Shown here: one piece after another, positions 54,453 to 63,940 of the stretch
How positions within the stretch are numbered: the stretch's first letter is position 1
How the letters are laid out: each line of letters begins with the position of its first letter
Source: Sphingomonas sp. S2M10
GTDB lineage: Bacteria > Pseudomonadota > Alphaproteobacteria > Sphingomonadales > Sphingomonadaceae
Length of the DNA: 64,000 nt
Assembly: GCF_012650175.1 (NCBI RefSeq)
Contig: NZ_JAAILI010000067.1
Span: 1-64,000 of the forward strand
Reading direction: 5' to 3'
Notes under the pieces: model-generated
Seen by the model: only the letters and a program-made list of their open reading frames with translations
What the model was told of the DNA's origin: nothing
Databases searched by the model: none
Position numbers and translations under genes: made by a program

Positions 54453-54770
54453 TCACGCCCCCCGAGCCGCCTTTTCGGCAATCCCGGACACGCCCTCGCG
54501 CCGCGCCAGCTCGGCGCGGACGTCGTCGAGGCTCAGCCCCATGTCCGCCAGCAGCACGAGCAGGTGAAAGAGCAGGTCCGCCGATTCCTTCACGATCTCC
54601 GCGCGATCGTCCTGGATCGCGGCGATCACCGCCTCGGTGGCTTCCTCGCCCAGCTTCTGCGCGATCTTGGCGCGGCCGCGGGCGGTGAGCTTGGCGACAT
54701 AGCTGGTCGCGGGATCGCCGGTGCGGCGGTCGCGGATGGTCTGTTCGAGCGTGTCGAGAAGGTCGGCCAT
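54453..54770 (-). CDS. hisE: Phosphoribosyl-ATP pyrophosphatase
   Basis: The 105-residue product has the HisE pattern TLEQTIRDRR, KLGEEATEAVIAAI, ESADLLFHLLVLLADMGLSLDDV. It hydrolyses phosphoribosyl-ATP in the second step of histidine synthesis. It is separated from hisF by two plus-strand genes. Confidence 0.94.
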   Translation of the reverse strand: MADLLDTLEQTIRDRRTGDPATSYVAKLTARGRAKIAQKLGEEATEAVIAAIQDDRAEIVKESADLLFHLLVLLADMGLSLDDVRAELARREGVSGIAEKAARGA

Positions 54771-54872
54771 GGTCTCCGGCTGCGGGAGCCGTGCGGCGCT
54801 GTCAATCCTGGGGCGCGGGATTGCGGGGCTTCCCCTATGGTGATTGCGAGCGATTCGCGGCAGCAGGGCAGG

Positions 54873-55280
54873 ATGACGATGGTGCAGGAACGCGAATCGG
54901 GGGCAGGGCAGGGGCGGCTGTCGCGACCCTTATGGCTGGTGCTGGGCTTCGTGTTCGTCGCGCTCGGCTTCATCGGCGCGCTGCTGCCGCTGATGCCGAC
55001 GACGATCTTCCTGATCCTCGCCGCCGGCTGCTTCGCCCGCTCCTCGCCGCGGCTGGAGGCCTGGCTGCTCGACCATCCGCGATTCGGCCCGACGCTGGTC
55101 GCGTGGCGCCAACAGAGCGCGATCCCGCGCAAGGGCAAGGCGATGGCGTGTGCGGGCATGGCGCTCGGCTACGGCCTGTTCGCCTGGGGCGCGCGGCCGG
55201 GGCCGTGGCTGGCGGTCGGCGTGGCGGCGGCGATGCTGGGGTGTGCGTGGTATGTGCTGAGCCGGCCGACGGCGGTGTAG
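54873..55280 (+). CDS. DUF454 (YbaN-like) inner-membrane protein
   Basis: The protein of about 135 residues has SRPLWLVLGFVFVALGFIGALLPLMPTTIFLILAAGCFARSSPRLE, the DUF454 signature, followed by a second pair of membrane helices. Function unknown. ATG codons at 54837, 54873 and 54879 are possible; 54873 or 54879 fit best with the purine tract before them. Confidence 0.85.
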   Translation: MTMVQERESGAGQGRLSRPLWLVLGFVFVALGFIGALLPLMPTTIFLILAAGCFARSSPRLEAWLLDHPRFGPTLVAWRQQSAIPRKGKAMACAGMALGYGLFAWGARPGPWLAVGVAAAMLGCAWYVLSRPTAV

Positions 55281-55333
55281 AGCCCTTAGATCGGGGCCAT
55301 TGCCTCGCGATCATGCGGCGCTAGGCTGCAGCT

Positions 55334-55657
55334 ATGGAGATGGACGAACTACAAAGCCGCTTGGCAGTCATCCTCGATCTCGAAGAACAAGAACGACCCG
55401 ATTGGGGCGAGATCGAGCGGCTCTCCAGTGAGCTTCAACGCGAACTGCCGATCGATGCAACGCCAGAGGCCGTCCACCACTACCTCGATGATGCGGACAT
55501 TCGCGCGCGGGACGAGCCGTACGCGACGCGCCAAAAGAAGGATGTGCGCCGCTTCATTGAGTCAGGCGAATTCGATGATGGCACACCGATCCCGTGGTGG
55601 GGCTGTGCACTGGTACTTCTGCTCGGAGCAGGGCTTGTTAAGTGGCTGGTGGGGTAG
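55334..55657 (+). CDS. Hypothetical protein with C-terminal membrane anchor
   Basis: The 107-residue product has an acidic, charged, helical N-terminal part (LDLEEQERPDWGEIERLSSEL, DADIRARDEPY, RRFIESGEF) and a single hydrophobic C-terminal segment (WWGCALVLLLGAGLVKWLVG). It would be a tail-anchored cytosolic protein. No family was recognised. Its less GC-biased codon use and position between hisF and hisE hint at later insertion. Confidence 0.65.
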   Translation: MEMDELQSRLAVILDLEEQERPDWGEIERLSSELQRELPIDATPEAVHHYLDDADIRARDEPYATRQKKDVRRFIESGEFDDGTPIPWWGCALVLLLGAGLVKWLVG

Positions 55658-55687
55658 GTGTTTATCGGTCCAGTTAGAGCCGTCTAC

Positions 55688-56445
<758 letters not shown>

Positions 56446-56449
<4 letters not shown>

Positions 56450-57174
56450 CGCCCGGCCTCGATCGCCTCGGCCAGGTCGAGCCGGCCGTCATAGAGCGCG
56501 CGGCCCGAGATCACGCCTTCGATGCCGTCTTCCACATGGCCGCGCAGGGCATGGATGTCGTGGATGTCGGTGACGCCGCCGCTGGCGATGACCGGGATCG
56601 ACACGGCGCGGGCGAGCGCCACGGTCGCCTCGACGTTACACCCCTTAAGCAGCCCGTCGCGGCCGACATCGGTGAAGAGCAGCGCGGCGACGCCGGCATC
56701 CTCGAAGCGGCGGGCGAGATCGACCACGCTGACGTCCGACACGTCGGCCCAGCCATGCGTCGCGACCATGCCGTCGCGGGCGTCCACGGCGACGACGATC
56801 TGGCCGGGATGCGCGCGGGCGGCTTCGCGGACGAGATCGGGGTTCTCAAGCGCGGTGGTGCCGATCACGACGCGAGTGACGCCCATGTCGAGCCAGCGGC
56901 GGATCGATTCGTGGTTCCGGATGCCGCCGCCGAGCTGCACCTTGGCAGGCGTCCTGGCGAGGATGTTGGCGACCGCGAGGCCGTTGACCGATTCGCCCGC
57001 GAATGCGCCGTCGAGGTCGACGACGTGGAGCCACTCGGCGCCGGCCTCCGCGAACAGCGCGGCCTGGGCGGCCGGGTCGTCGCCGTACACGGTGGCGCGC
57101 GCCATGTCGCCTTCGGCGAGGCGAACGACCTGGCCGGCCTTGAGATCGATGGCGGGGAAGATGTGCAGAGTCAT
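56446..57174 (-). CDS. hisA: Phosphoribosylformimino-5-aminoimidazole carboxamide ribotide isomerase
   Basis: The 242-residue TIM barrel has [15 protein letters not shown] with the catalytic Asp, [24 protein letters not shown] and [12 protein letters not shown]. It isomerises ProFAR. About 200 bases of repetitive DNA separate it from hisH, which is unusual in this otherwise overlapping operon. Confidence 0.96.
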
Positions 57175-57185
57175 TGGTTCTTCCA

Positions 57186-57373
57186 AACTGCCTCCCCCCT
57201 TGCGGGGGAGGCCGCGAGACTTGGGGAGCGAAGCGAGCCTAGTCGCAGCGGGAGAGGGGGAGCGCTTGCATGGCAAGCGCGCGCGGCTGCGCCGCGCTCA
57301 CCCTCTCCAACCTTCGCTAGGCGCTGAAGCGCCAAGCTACGGTATCCTCCCCCGTCAAGGGGGAGGAGGGGCA
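57186..57373. repeat. Composite palindromic element inside the his operon
   Basis: This is the reverse-orientation counterpart of 41341-41516. It has ctcccccttgcgggggag at the hisA side, a gcttgcatggcaagc and gcgcggctgcgccgcgc core, an ggcgctgaagcgcc hairpin and cctcccccgtcaagggggagg at the hisH side. It occupies nearly the whole hisH-hisA gap. Confidence 0.85.
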
Positions 57374-57379
57374 ATGCGC

Positions 57380-57982
57380 TCACGGCTTCCACGCCAGGAA
57401 TCGTTCGAGCAGCGCGATGCCGTAGCGCTGGCTCTTTTCCGGGTGGAACTGCAGGCCGACGATATTGTCGCGGCCGATCGCGGCGGTCACCGGGCCGCCA
57501 TGTTCGGTGGTGGCGAGCACCGCCTCGCCATTGAAGGCGAAGCTGTGGAGGAAATAGGCCTCGCCGCGCTCGATCAGCGGATGATCGACCGTCGGGACCA
57601 CGTCGTTCCAGCCCATATGCGGGACGCGCAGCTCGGGGCTCGCGGGGATCTGGCGGACTGTGCCCGGGATCCAGCCGAGCCCGGCATGGCTGCCCAGCTC
57701 TTCGCCGGTCGTCGCGAGCAGCTGCATGCCGACGCATACGCCGAGGAAGGGCACTGCGTCGCGCAGCACCCGCGTCTCCAGCGCCTCGATCATGCCGGGC
57801 AGCGCCCGCAGGCCCGAGGCGCAGGCGCCGAACGCGCCCACGCCGGGCAGCACCACGCGGTCGGCGCTCAGCACCACTGCCGGGTCCGCCGTCACCGCGA
57901 TATCGGCGGCACCCGCCGCCTTCAGCGCATTGTGCACCGAGTGGAGGTTGCCCGCGCCGTAATCGATCAGCGCGACCGTCAC
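57380..57982 (-). CDS. hisH: Imidazole glycerol phosphate synthase glutamine amidotransferase subunit
   Basis: The 200-residue class I amidotransferase has DYGAGNLHSV, the nucleophile-Cys segment GVCVGMQLL and the FHPEKS His-Glu pair. It feeds ammonia to HisF. Its start overlaps the yciI stop by four bases. Confidence 0.96.
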   Translation of the reverse strand: MTVALIDYGAGNLHSVHNALKAAGAADIAVTADPAVVLSADRVVLPGVGAFGACASGLRALPGMIEALETRVLRDAVPFLGVCVGMQLLATTGEELGSHAGLGWIPGTVRQIPASPELRVPHMGWNDVVPTVDHPLIERGEAYFLHSFAFNGEAVLATTEHGGPVTAAIGRDNIVGLQFHPEKSQRYGIALLERFLAWKP

Positions 57983-58263
57983 TGGCCGAGCGCTTCCAGC
58001 CCCGGCGCGAGGATGCTGGGCGCGACTTCGACGAATTCATATTCGGCGGCGCCCGCCGTGGCGAAGGGATCGCCCGCGGCCCAGGCCTGCACCTCGTCCA
58101 GCGAGCCGCGCGCCATGAAGAAGCCGCCGGTCACCGGCACCTTGCGGCCCGCGACCAGCAGGCGGCCGTCGGCGACGCCCTGCTTGAGCCATTCGACATG
58201 CGCGGGGCGCAGTGCGTCGATCTGGGCGATGTCCACCTTGTAGGTCAGCAGCACGAGGATCAT
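57979..58263 (-). CDS. YciI family protein within the his operon
   Basis: The 94-residue product has the YciI/YCII fold pattern: VLLTYKVDIAQIDALRPAHVEWLK with a conserved His, GRLLVAGRKVPVTGGFFMARG and DPFATAGAAEYEFVEVAP. The family's function is mostly unknown (a few members are dehydrochlorinase-like or degradative). It overlaps hisB upstream and hisH downstream by ATGA junctions, so it is translated with them; a role near histidine synthesis is an inference. Confidence 0.88.
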   Translation of the reverse strand: MILVLLTYKVDIAQIDALRPAHVEWLKQGVADGRLLVAGRKVPVTGGFFMARGSLDEVQAWAAGDPFATAGAAEYEFVEVAPSILAPGLEALGQ

Positions 58264-58850
58264 CACAGCACTCCCTTGGTCGACGGGATGGCATCCGCCT
58301 TGCGCGGATCGATCTCCACCGCCTCGCGCAGCGCGCGGGCCAGGCCCTTGAATGCGGCTTCGGCGATATGGTGGTTGTTGCTGCCGTACAAAGTCTCGAC
58401 GTGCAGCGTCAGCCCTGCGGTCTGGGCGAAGCTGTGGAACCAGTGCTCGAACATCTCGGTGTCCATCTCGCCGAGCTTCTTCTGGCTGAATTCGGTCTTC
58501 CACACGAGGTACGGCCGGCCCGAAATATCGATCGCGACGCGGGTCAGTGTCTCGTCCATCGGCGACAGCGCATCGGCGTAGCGGCGGATGCCCTTCTTGT
58601 CGCCCAGCGCCTTGGCGATCGCCTCGCCGATCGCGAGCCCGGTATCCTCCACCGTGTGGTGCTGGTCGATATGGAGGTCGCCCACGGTCTTGATGTCCAT
58701 GTCGATCAGCGAGTGTCGGCTCAGCTGCTCGAGCATGTGATCGAAGAATCCGATGCCCGTATGGATGGTATAGACGCCGGTGCCGTCGAGGTTGACGGTG
58801 ACGTCGATCGAGGTTTCGCTGGTCTTCCGGCTGATCGTCGCGGTGCGCAT
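58263..58850 (-). CDS. hisB: Imidazoleglycerol-phosphate dehydratase
   Basis: The 195-residue product has [41 protein letters not shown] and the second metal-binding [19 protein letters not shown]. It is the monofunctional form without a phosphatase domain. It is the first gene of hisB-yciI-hisH-hisA-hisF and divergent from sspB. ATG at 58850 is preferred; 58862 is possible. Confidence 0.95.
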   Translation of the reverse strand: MRTATISRKTSETSIDVTVNLDGTGVYTIHTGIGFFDHMLEQLSRHSLIDMDIKTVGDLHIDQHHTVEDTGLAIGEAIAKALGDKKGIRRYADALSPMDETLTRVAIDISGRPYLVWKTEFSQKKLGEMDTEMFEHWFHSFAQTAGLTLHVETLYGSNNHHIAEAAFKGLARALREAVEIDPRKADAIPSTKGVL

Positions 58851-58921
58851 GGAGGTGCACATAACGCTGCCAGCGTCGCATGCAATCTTGACCGTAATTT
58901 TCCAGCCGCTACCCAAGGGGC

Positions 58922-59416
58922 ATGAATGCCTCCGTGCCCGATAGTTTGATTCCGTATGACGAGATCGTGCAGGAAGCCCTGCGCGCCGTGGTGGGCCGCG
59001 TGCTCGGATCGGTGGCGCAGACCGGCGGCCTGCCGGGCACGCATCATTTCTACATCACCTTCAAGACGCAGGCGCCGGGAGTCGACATCCCGCAGCGGCT
59101 GATGGAACGGTTCCCGGACGAGATGACCATCGTCCTTCAGCACCGCTTCTGGGACCTGACGGTGGACGACCGGAAATTCTCGGTGGGGCTCAGCTTCAAC
59201 CAGATCCCGTCGATCCTGACGATCCCGTTCGCGGCGATCACCGGCTTCCATGATCCGGCGGTCAATTTCGAGCTGCGCTTCCAGGCGAGCGAAGGCCCCG
59301 AGGGCCCCGAGCCGCACGAGCACGATGATGCCGAAAATGACGGCGACGGCCCGATGGCCAAGCCCGCCGAGGACGGCTCGAACGTCGTGTCGGTGGACTT
59401 CAAGCGGAAGAAGTAA
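58922..59416 (+). CDS. sspB: SspB-like ClpXP adaptor (stringent starvation protein B family)
   Basis: The 164-residue product has the alphaproteobacterial SspB layout: [53 protein letters not shown], and a flexible acidic linker leading to a conserved C-terminal [12 protein letters not shown] tail, which in the family binds ClpX. It would deliver ssrA-tagged proteins to ClpXP. Confidence 0.92.
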   Translation: MNASVPDSLIPYDEIVQEALRAVVGRVLGSVAQTGGLPGTHHFYITFKTQAPGVDIPQRLMERFPDEMTIVLQHRFWDLTVDDRKFSVGLSFNQIPSILTIPFAAITGFHDPAVNFELRFQASEGPEGPEPHEHDDAENDGDGPMAKPAEDGSNVVSVDFKRKK

Positions 59417-59437
59417 GGGGCGGAAGCCCATAGCGTT

Positions 59438-59576
59438 TCCTCCCCCGCCAGGGGGAGGTGGCGCGCGTCAGCGCGACGGAGGGGGAGGATGCCAGAACCT
59501 CTCAGGCCGTCGTGCTTCCTCCCCCTCCGAGCCGCTGCGCGGCCCACCTCCCCCTGGCGGGGGAGGAAACGCTCTT
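59438..59576. repeat. Palindromic element with ~50-bp inverted arms
   Basis: The left arm begins tcctcccccgccagggggag and the right arm ends ctccccctggcgggggagga; the two match as inverted repeats with a few internal differences. It lies between sspB and the radC remnant, close to the probable island boundary. Confidence 0.85.
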
Positions 59577-59595
59577 TCCGGCCTCCCTAAATTCC

Positions 59596-59775
59596 CTAAA
59601 TCAGCCCCTTCGCCCTTAGGCTGGCATGGCCTTTGCTGCCGATGATGATATGGTCGTGCACCAGAATCCCGAGCGGCCTGCCGGCCTCGATGATCTTGTG
59701 CGTGACTTCGATATCGGCGCGGCTGGGGCTCGGGTCGCCCGAGGGGTGGTTGTGGATAATCCTTGCCATCTCGGC
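59596..59775 (-). pseudogene. C-terminal remnant of a RadC/JAB-domain protein
   Basis: Only about 58 codons remain. They encode the JAMM-type metal motif [14 protein letters not shown] and the family end ([30 protein letters not shown], stop at 59596-59598). Full-length RadC has about 220 residues. Upstream of the HNHPSG motif the reading frame runs into AT-rich sequence with no RadC match and meets a stop at 59827-59829. The gene therefore seems to have lost its 5' part by insertion or deletion. Confidence 0.8.
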
Positions 59776-59863
59776 AATGTATTGAAAAATATCAATAATA
59801 TTACGATCAGTCCAAAACTGGAGCCGTTAATTGGGATCGGTATAGAGCGATCGATTCTCATCG

Positions 59864-60094
59864 TCACACTCGATCATCCGGCGGCACGATCAGTCCCTGC
59901 GGCGCACGGCAAATCACCGTATTCCTTTTGTCCCAAGCATCAAGTTCCTCGACGGGATAGAGAATGGTCCTCCCGATCTTCAGGAATGCCGGCCCATATC
60001 TCTTGAGTCTCCAGTTGCGAAGCGTGCCGACCGAGACAGCATCCCGGTAGCGTTCGGCCACTTCTTCAGGCGTAAGAAATTTCCCTTCGGTCAT
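59864..60094 (-). CDS. AlpA/excisionase-like helix-turn-helix protein
   Basis: The 76-residue product has FLTPEEVAERYRDAVSVGTLRNWRLKRYGPAFLKIGRTILYPVEELDAW, the winged-HTH pattern of the MerR-like excisionase/AlpA group (helix_turn_helix domain 17). Such proteins control excision or early genes of phages and integrative elements. AGGAG lies six bases before the ATG. It is directly next to the radC break. Confidence 0.8.
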   Translation of the reverse strand: MTEGKFLTPEEVAERYRDAVSVGTLRNWRLKRYGPAFLKIGRTILYPVEELDAWDKRNTVICRAPQGLIVPPDDRV

Positions 60095-60253
60095 TGTCAG
60101 CTCCTGTCGGCAGCCCCCGTAAAGTTCGTATCCAGAGCGGGGGATCTTAGTTGTAGTGCCGAGGTTACTCCTGCTCGACACCTTGCAGATCACGGAGATG
60201 AAAACCGGCTCACGGTCCTGCATGTGCGTACATTGCGGCTCGTTCTCGCGCAT

Positions 60254-60823
60254 GGGAAGCGGAGAAGAGGAGGAGTAGGGAGAACGGATAGTGTGGGCTA
60301 TACATGGGAGGGTGGTGCTTACTACTGTGAGCCGGCGGTCTCAATCAGATGCCAGGAACCCGCTGACGGCCGAACCAACGTTAAAGCACTCGACGCCCGC
60401 CAACCCAAATTCCGAACAACAGGTAGCCCGTCGATCTCCACGACCCCGGATCAGATCGGACCCGCGCTTTTGGCAATTCGCCCTCGGTCTGCGAGGCCGA
60501 ACAACACAGCCGGGTTTTCTTACTGCACAGGGCTGTGGCCGCAGGCAAGGGGAGGGGGAAGGGCGAACGTGTCAACCGCCTAATATTGTGTAAAGGCTGG
60601 CGGGGATGCAGTCCGAACACAATTCGTCGACCATGTCGCATCCGACCAAATCACCAACCGACAAATTGCCAAGCGCGCGCTACATGGCGAACTGCGCACG
60701 ATCCTCGACCGGACGGAGCGTCAAGCTATTGGAAAGAATTCCAAAATAACAAAGTCCACGGATTCGTCGGTCTTAATGATTGCGGAAGCCTAAACAGCAT
60801 CGCACTATAGCGGCGGCTTTCAT
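60254..60823. other. Stretch without a convincing gene
   Basis: No gene with start, ribosome-binding site and family pattern was found in these ~570 bases. One frame is open from 60584 to 60793 on the plus strand without a start codon. It would encode a hydrophilic segment with QITNRQIAKRALHGELRTIL and RTERQAIGKN, possibly the 3' remnant of a gene cut by rearrangement. Confidence 0.5.
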
Positions 60824-62266
60824 CTACAGGGCAACATTCAGGTATTTGATTTCGAGGTAATCCTCAATTCCGTATCGGGAACCTTCGCGCCCGAGGCCAG
60901 AGGACTTCATGCCGCCGAAGGGCGCGACCTCGGTGGAAATCGCCCCTGAATTGATACCGACCATGCCATATTCCAGCGCCTCGGCGACGCGGAAGATGCG
61001 GCCCAGATCGCGGGTGTAGAAATAGGCGGCCAGGCCGAATTCCGTATCGTTCGCATATCCCACCGCCTCGGCTTCGTCGGTGAAGCGAAACAGTGGCGCC
61101 AGTGGGCCGAATGTCTCCTCACGCGCAACCAGGGCGTCGCGGGGTACGTCTGTCAGGACAGTCGGCTGGAAGAACGTGCCTCCCAGTGAATGCGGCTTGC
61201 CGCCGGTGAGGATTTTTGCACCCTTTCCGACCGCATCCTCGATGTGCGACTGGATCTTGCGCACAGCCGCGGCATCGATCAGCGGCCCCATCGTGACACC
61301 ATCCTGCAAACCGTCGCCAAGCCGGAACGCCTCGACCGCCGCTGCCAGCTTTTCGGCGAAGGCGTCGTAAACCTTGTCATGGACGTAAAGACGATTGGCG
61401 CAAACGCAGGTTTGTCCATTGTTGCGGTACTTCGATGCCAGCGCGCCTTCGACGGCCGCATCAAGATCGGCATCCTCGAAGACGATGAAGGGGGCATTGC
61501 CGCCAAGCTCCAGCGACAGTTTCTTGATGTCTTGGGCGCATTGCGCCATCAGCAGTCGGCCGACTTGGGTCGAGCCAGTGAAGCTCAGCTTGCGCACGAC
61601 CGGATTGCCGGTCAACTCGCCGCCGATCTCGGTCGCAGAACCCGTGACGACGTTGAATACTCCGGGCGGTATCCCCGCGCGTTCGGCAAGATCGGCCAGC
61701 GCCAACGCGGAAAACGGTGTTTGCGGGGCCGGTTTCAGAACCATGGTGCAGCCCGCCGCAAGGGCCGGAGCGGCCTTCCGCGTCACCATGGCCGAAGGGA
61801 AGTTCCAAGGCGTGATCGCCGCCGTCACCCCGATGGGCTGCTTGAGCACCAGGATACGCTTCTCCGCCTGCGGCGAAGGAATGACGTCGCCATAGACCCG
61901 CTTGGACTCTTCGGCGAACCATTCGACGAAGGAGGCGGCATAAAGGATCTCGCTGCGCGCTTCTGCCAGCGGCTTGCCCTGTTCCAGCACCATCAGATAG
62001 GCCAGTTCATCCTGATTCTGAATGATGAGGTTGAACCATTCGCGTAGTCGGGCGGCACGATCCTTGGCCGTCAGCGCGCGCCAGGGGCCAAGCGCCCGCT
62101 CGGCGGCCTCAATGGCCTGCCGGGTTTCCTTCGCTCCCATCAGCGGCGCCGTGCCGATCAGCTCGCCATTGGCCGGGTTGTGGATCGGCTGGGTCTGCCC
62201 ATCAAGGGCATCGACCCAGCGGCCATCGATATGGGCTTGTTGCCGCAACAGGGCAGGCTTACGCAT
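60824..62266 (-). CDS. gabD: NAD(P)-dependent succinate-semialdehyde dehydrogenase
   Basis: The 480-residue product has TPWNFPSAM, the FTGSTQVG loop, the catalytic Glu in LELGGNAPF, the Cys in NNGQTCVCANR, and FGGMKSSGLGREG with the GabD-type C-terminus. It should oxidise succinate semialdehyde to succinate, the last step of 4-aminobutyrate breakdown. Its ATG overlaps the stop of the PucR regulator by eight bases, so the two form an operon. A second aldehyde dehydrogenase of the same general type is at 22266-23645. Confidence 0.9.
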   Translation of the reverse strand: MRKPALLRQQAHIDGRWVDALDGQTQPIHNPANGELIGTAPLMGAKETRQAIEAAERALGPWRALTAKDRAARLREWFNLIIQNQDELAYLMVLEQGKPLAEARSEILYAASFVEWFAEESKRVYGDVIPSPQAEKRILVLKQPIGVTAAITPWNFPSAMVTRKAAPALAAGCTMVLKPAPQTPFSALALADLAERAGIPPGVFNVVTGSATEIGGELTGNPVVRKLSFTGSTQVGRLLMAQCAQDIKKLSLELGGNAPFIVFEDADLDAAVEGALASKYRNNGQTCVCANRLYVHDKVYDAFAEKLAAAVEAFRLGDGLQDGVTMGPLIDAAAVRKIQSHIEDAVGKGAKILTGGKPHSLGGTFFQPTVLTDVPRDALVAREETFGPLAPLFRFTDEAEAVGYANDTEFGLAAYFYTRDLGRIFRVAEALEYGMVGINSGAISTEVAPFGGMKSSGLGREGSRYGIEDYLEIKYLNVAL

Positions 62267-63818
62267 CGTCGGAAATCCTTTTCGTTGCGCCGGATCGACC
62301 GGCGTTATTTACCGTTTTCCGGCCCGCGATCTGGGGCAGGTTGAGTATTTCGGCCGCCTGAAGAGCCAGCCACAGTGCCGTCACATCCGCCGTGTTGTTG
62401 AGCGAACGTCCGGTAAGGCCCTCGATGCGGCGGATGCGATAGGTCAGGCTGGTCTTATGGATGTGCAGCTTTCCGGCGGTGGACTGCCAGGACCTGTTCT
62501 GTTCGAGAAAGATCTTCAGCGTATAGAGCAGCGAGGCACGGGATTCCTCGTCATGCTCGGCCACACTGCCCAGCACTCGGCGGAAGGTTTCTCGCGCCTC
62601 GTCCAGGTTCTGCGGCAGCCACGGCAACTTGTCGGCCACCTGCGCGTAGAACACCGTCGGCTGGCCCGGATCGGCATGCGCGACGGCAAGACGCGCCTCG
62701 CGCAAGGCTTCCGAAAACCGCTCGAAATAGGCGATCTGGTCACTCAGCCCCATCCTGGCATCCAGAATGGCCTCTACGGATGAAACCGAGCCGGACGGCA
62801 GCAGCAGTAGAAGCTCTTCGCCTTGCGGGGACAGCAAGACCGGCGCATCCGAGTGCTCGAACAGCATGGCCCAGTCCGACAATGAGAGCCCGCCGCGCCG
62901 CGCCACCGCCAGATGCGCGGTTTCCAGATGGATGCCGAATTGCGCCATACGTTTGACCGCCTGCTGGCGGGCCAGGCGAAGATGCTGCAAATCGTCCAGC
63001 AGTTCCGAGCCGATATGGACGGCGCGCTCCTTTTCGACATGCAACCGCTCAAGGGCGATACCGAAAACCGCCGCTATGTGGTGCAGCAGACCGTAATCGA
63101 GGAAATCACGCCCGCTGCGCCGTGCCAGCAGAACGCATTTGCGGCGTGAAGGAATGACAATGCCGAGAACTTCTCCATCTTGGAGCGCGTATCGGCGCAC
63201 CATCGGCTGGGAATCCGCGGCATCCGGTTTTTGATTGTGCAGGGCTTCGCGAAGCCTTTCGGGCAAATTGACGTTCTTCGGCAACCACGGCCGCTGCGTT
63301 TGAGGATCCCAGAGCACCAGACCGGCCTGCGCATCCTCTTCCAGACGGCGCAGGAGCACGTCCAGATCGATCCCTTCGATGGCAAGGCGGGCGCTGACGT
63401 AAATCCTGGCGATGGCGTTGCGCCGCTCGATCTCCTCCGTGCGGGTCGCATCGACGATTGCCTTCGTCACGCTTGCGAAGGGAACGCCGTAATGCGTCAT
63501 CAGGACGGGAAAGCCCAGTCGCTCCGCAGTTTCCTGCAATGCGTGCAAATCGCCGGGAGCCTGCATGTTCTCACCGATCATCATGCCCGCCAACCCTGCC
63601 TGCGCCAGCGCTTCCACATACTGCTCCTGCGCAACGGGATCGTTCGGAATGCCGATCCCCGTCGTCATCAGCAGATCGCCTTCTCCCAGCCATTCCGTCG
63701 GATTGGGCAATTCACAGACATGCGCCCAGCGAACCATCCGTTCCGTTGCCGCGCCGCCGGTCAGTAAACGGGTGCGCAATTCCGGCATGTTGATGATGTC
63801 CATGATCCGTAGAGGCAT
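62259..63818 (-). CDS. PucR-family transcriptional regulator
   Basis: The 519-residue product has the N-terminal PucR domain (IINMPELRTRLLTGGAATERMVRWAHVCELPNPTEWLGEGDLLMTTG), a middle region with a GGDEF-like fold, and the C-terminal HTH_30 domain (LYTLKIFLEQNRSWQSTAGKLHIHKTSLTYRIRRIEGLTGRSL). Such regulators respond to nitrogen compounds such as purines or GABA. The ATG at 63818 has AGGA seven bases upstream. The downstream gabD suggests it controls GABA or related amine use. Confidence 0.9.
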   Translation of the reverse strand: MPLRIMDIINMPELRTRLLTGGAATERMVRWAHVCELPNPTEWLGEGDLLMTTGIGIPNDPVAQEQYVEALAQAGLAGMMIGENMQAPGDLHALQETAERLGFPVLMTHYGVPFASVTKAIVDATRTEEIERRNAIARIYVSARLAIEGIDLDVLLRRLEEDAQAGLVLWDPQTQRPWLPKNVNLPERLREALHNQKPDAADSQPMVRRYALQDGEVLGIVIPSRRKCVLLARRSGRDFLDYGLLHHIAAVFGIALERLHVEKERAVHIGSELLDDLQHLRLARQQAVKRMAQFGIHLETAHLAVARRGGLSLSDWAMLFEHSDAPVLLSPQGEELLLLLPSGSVSSVEAILDARMGLSDQIAYFERFSEALREARLAVAHADPGQPTVFYAQVADKLPWLPQNLDEARETFRRVLGSVAEHDEESRASLLYTLKIFLEQNRSWQSTAGKLHIHKTSLTYRIRRIEGLTGRSLNNTADVTALWLALQAAEILNLPQIAGRKTVNNAGRSGATKRISDDA

Positions 63819-63940
63819 TGAACGGTCCTGCAAGTGAGTTGAGACGGCTTGCGCGACTGTACGCCGGGACTGGCGAAAATACAGAGGCGCCGTTTCTGCC
63901 GTCAGCCCCATACCCTCTTGCGGTCGCTTCCCGCAGCCTC

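Noticed and set aside
59616..59867. 83-codon minus-strand open frame over the radC remnant
   Set aside because: It is in a different frame from the RadC match and has a low-complexity Ser/Arg/Pro-rich end. The neighbouring frame gives the RadC motif.
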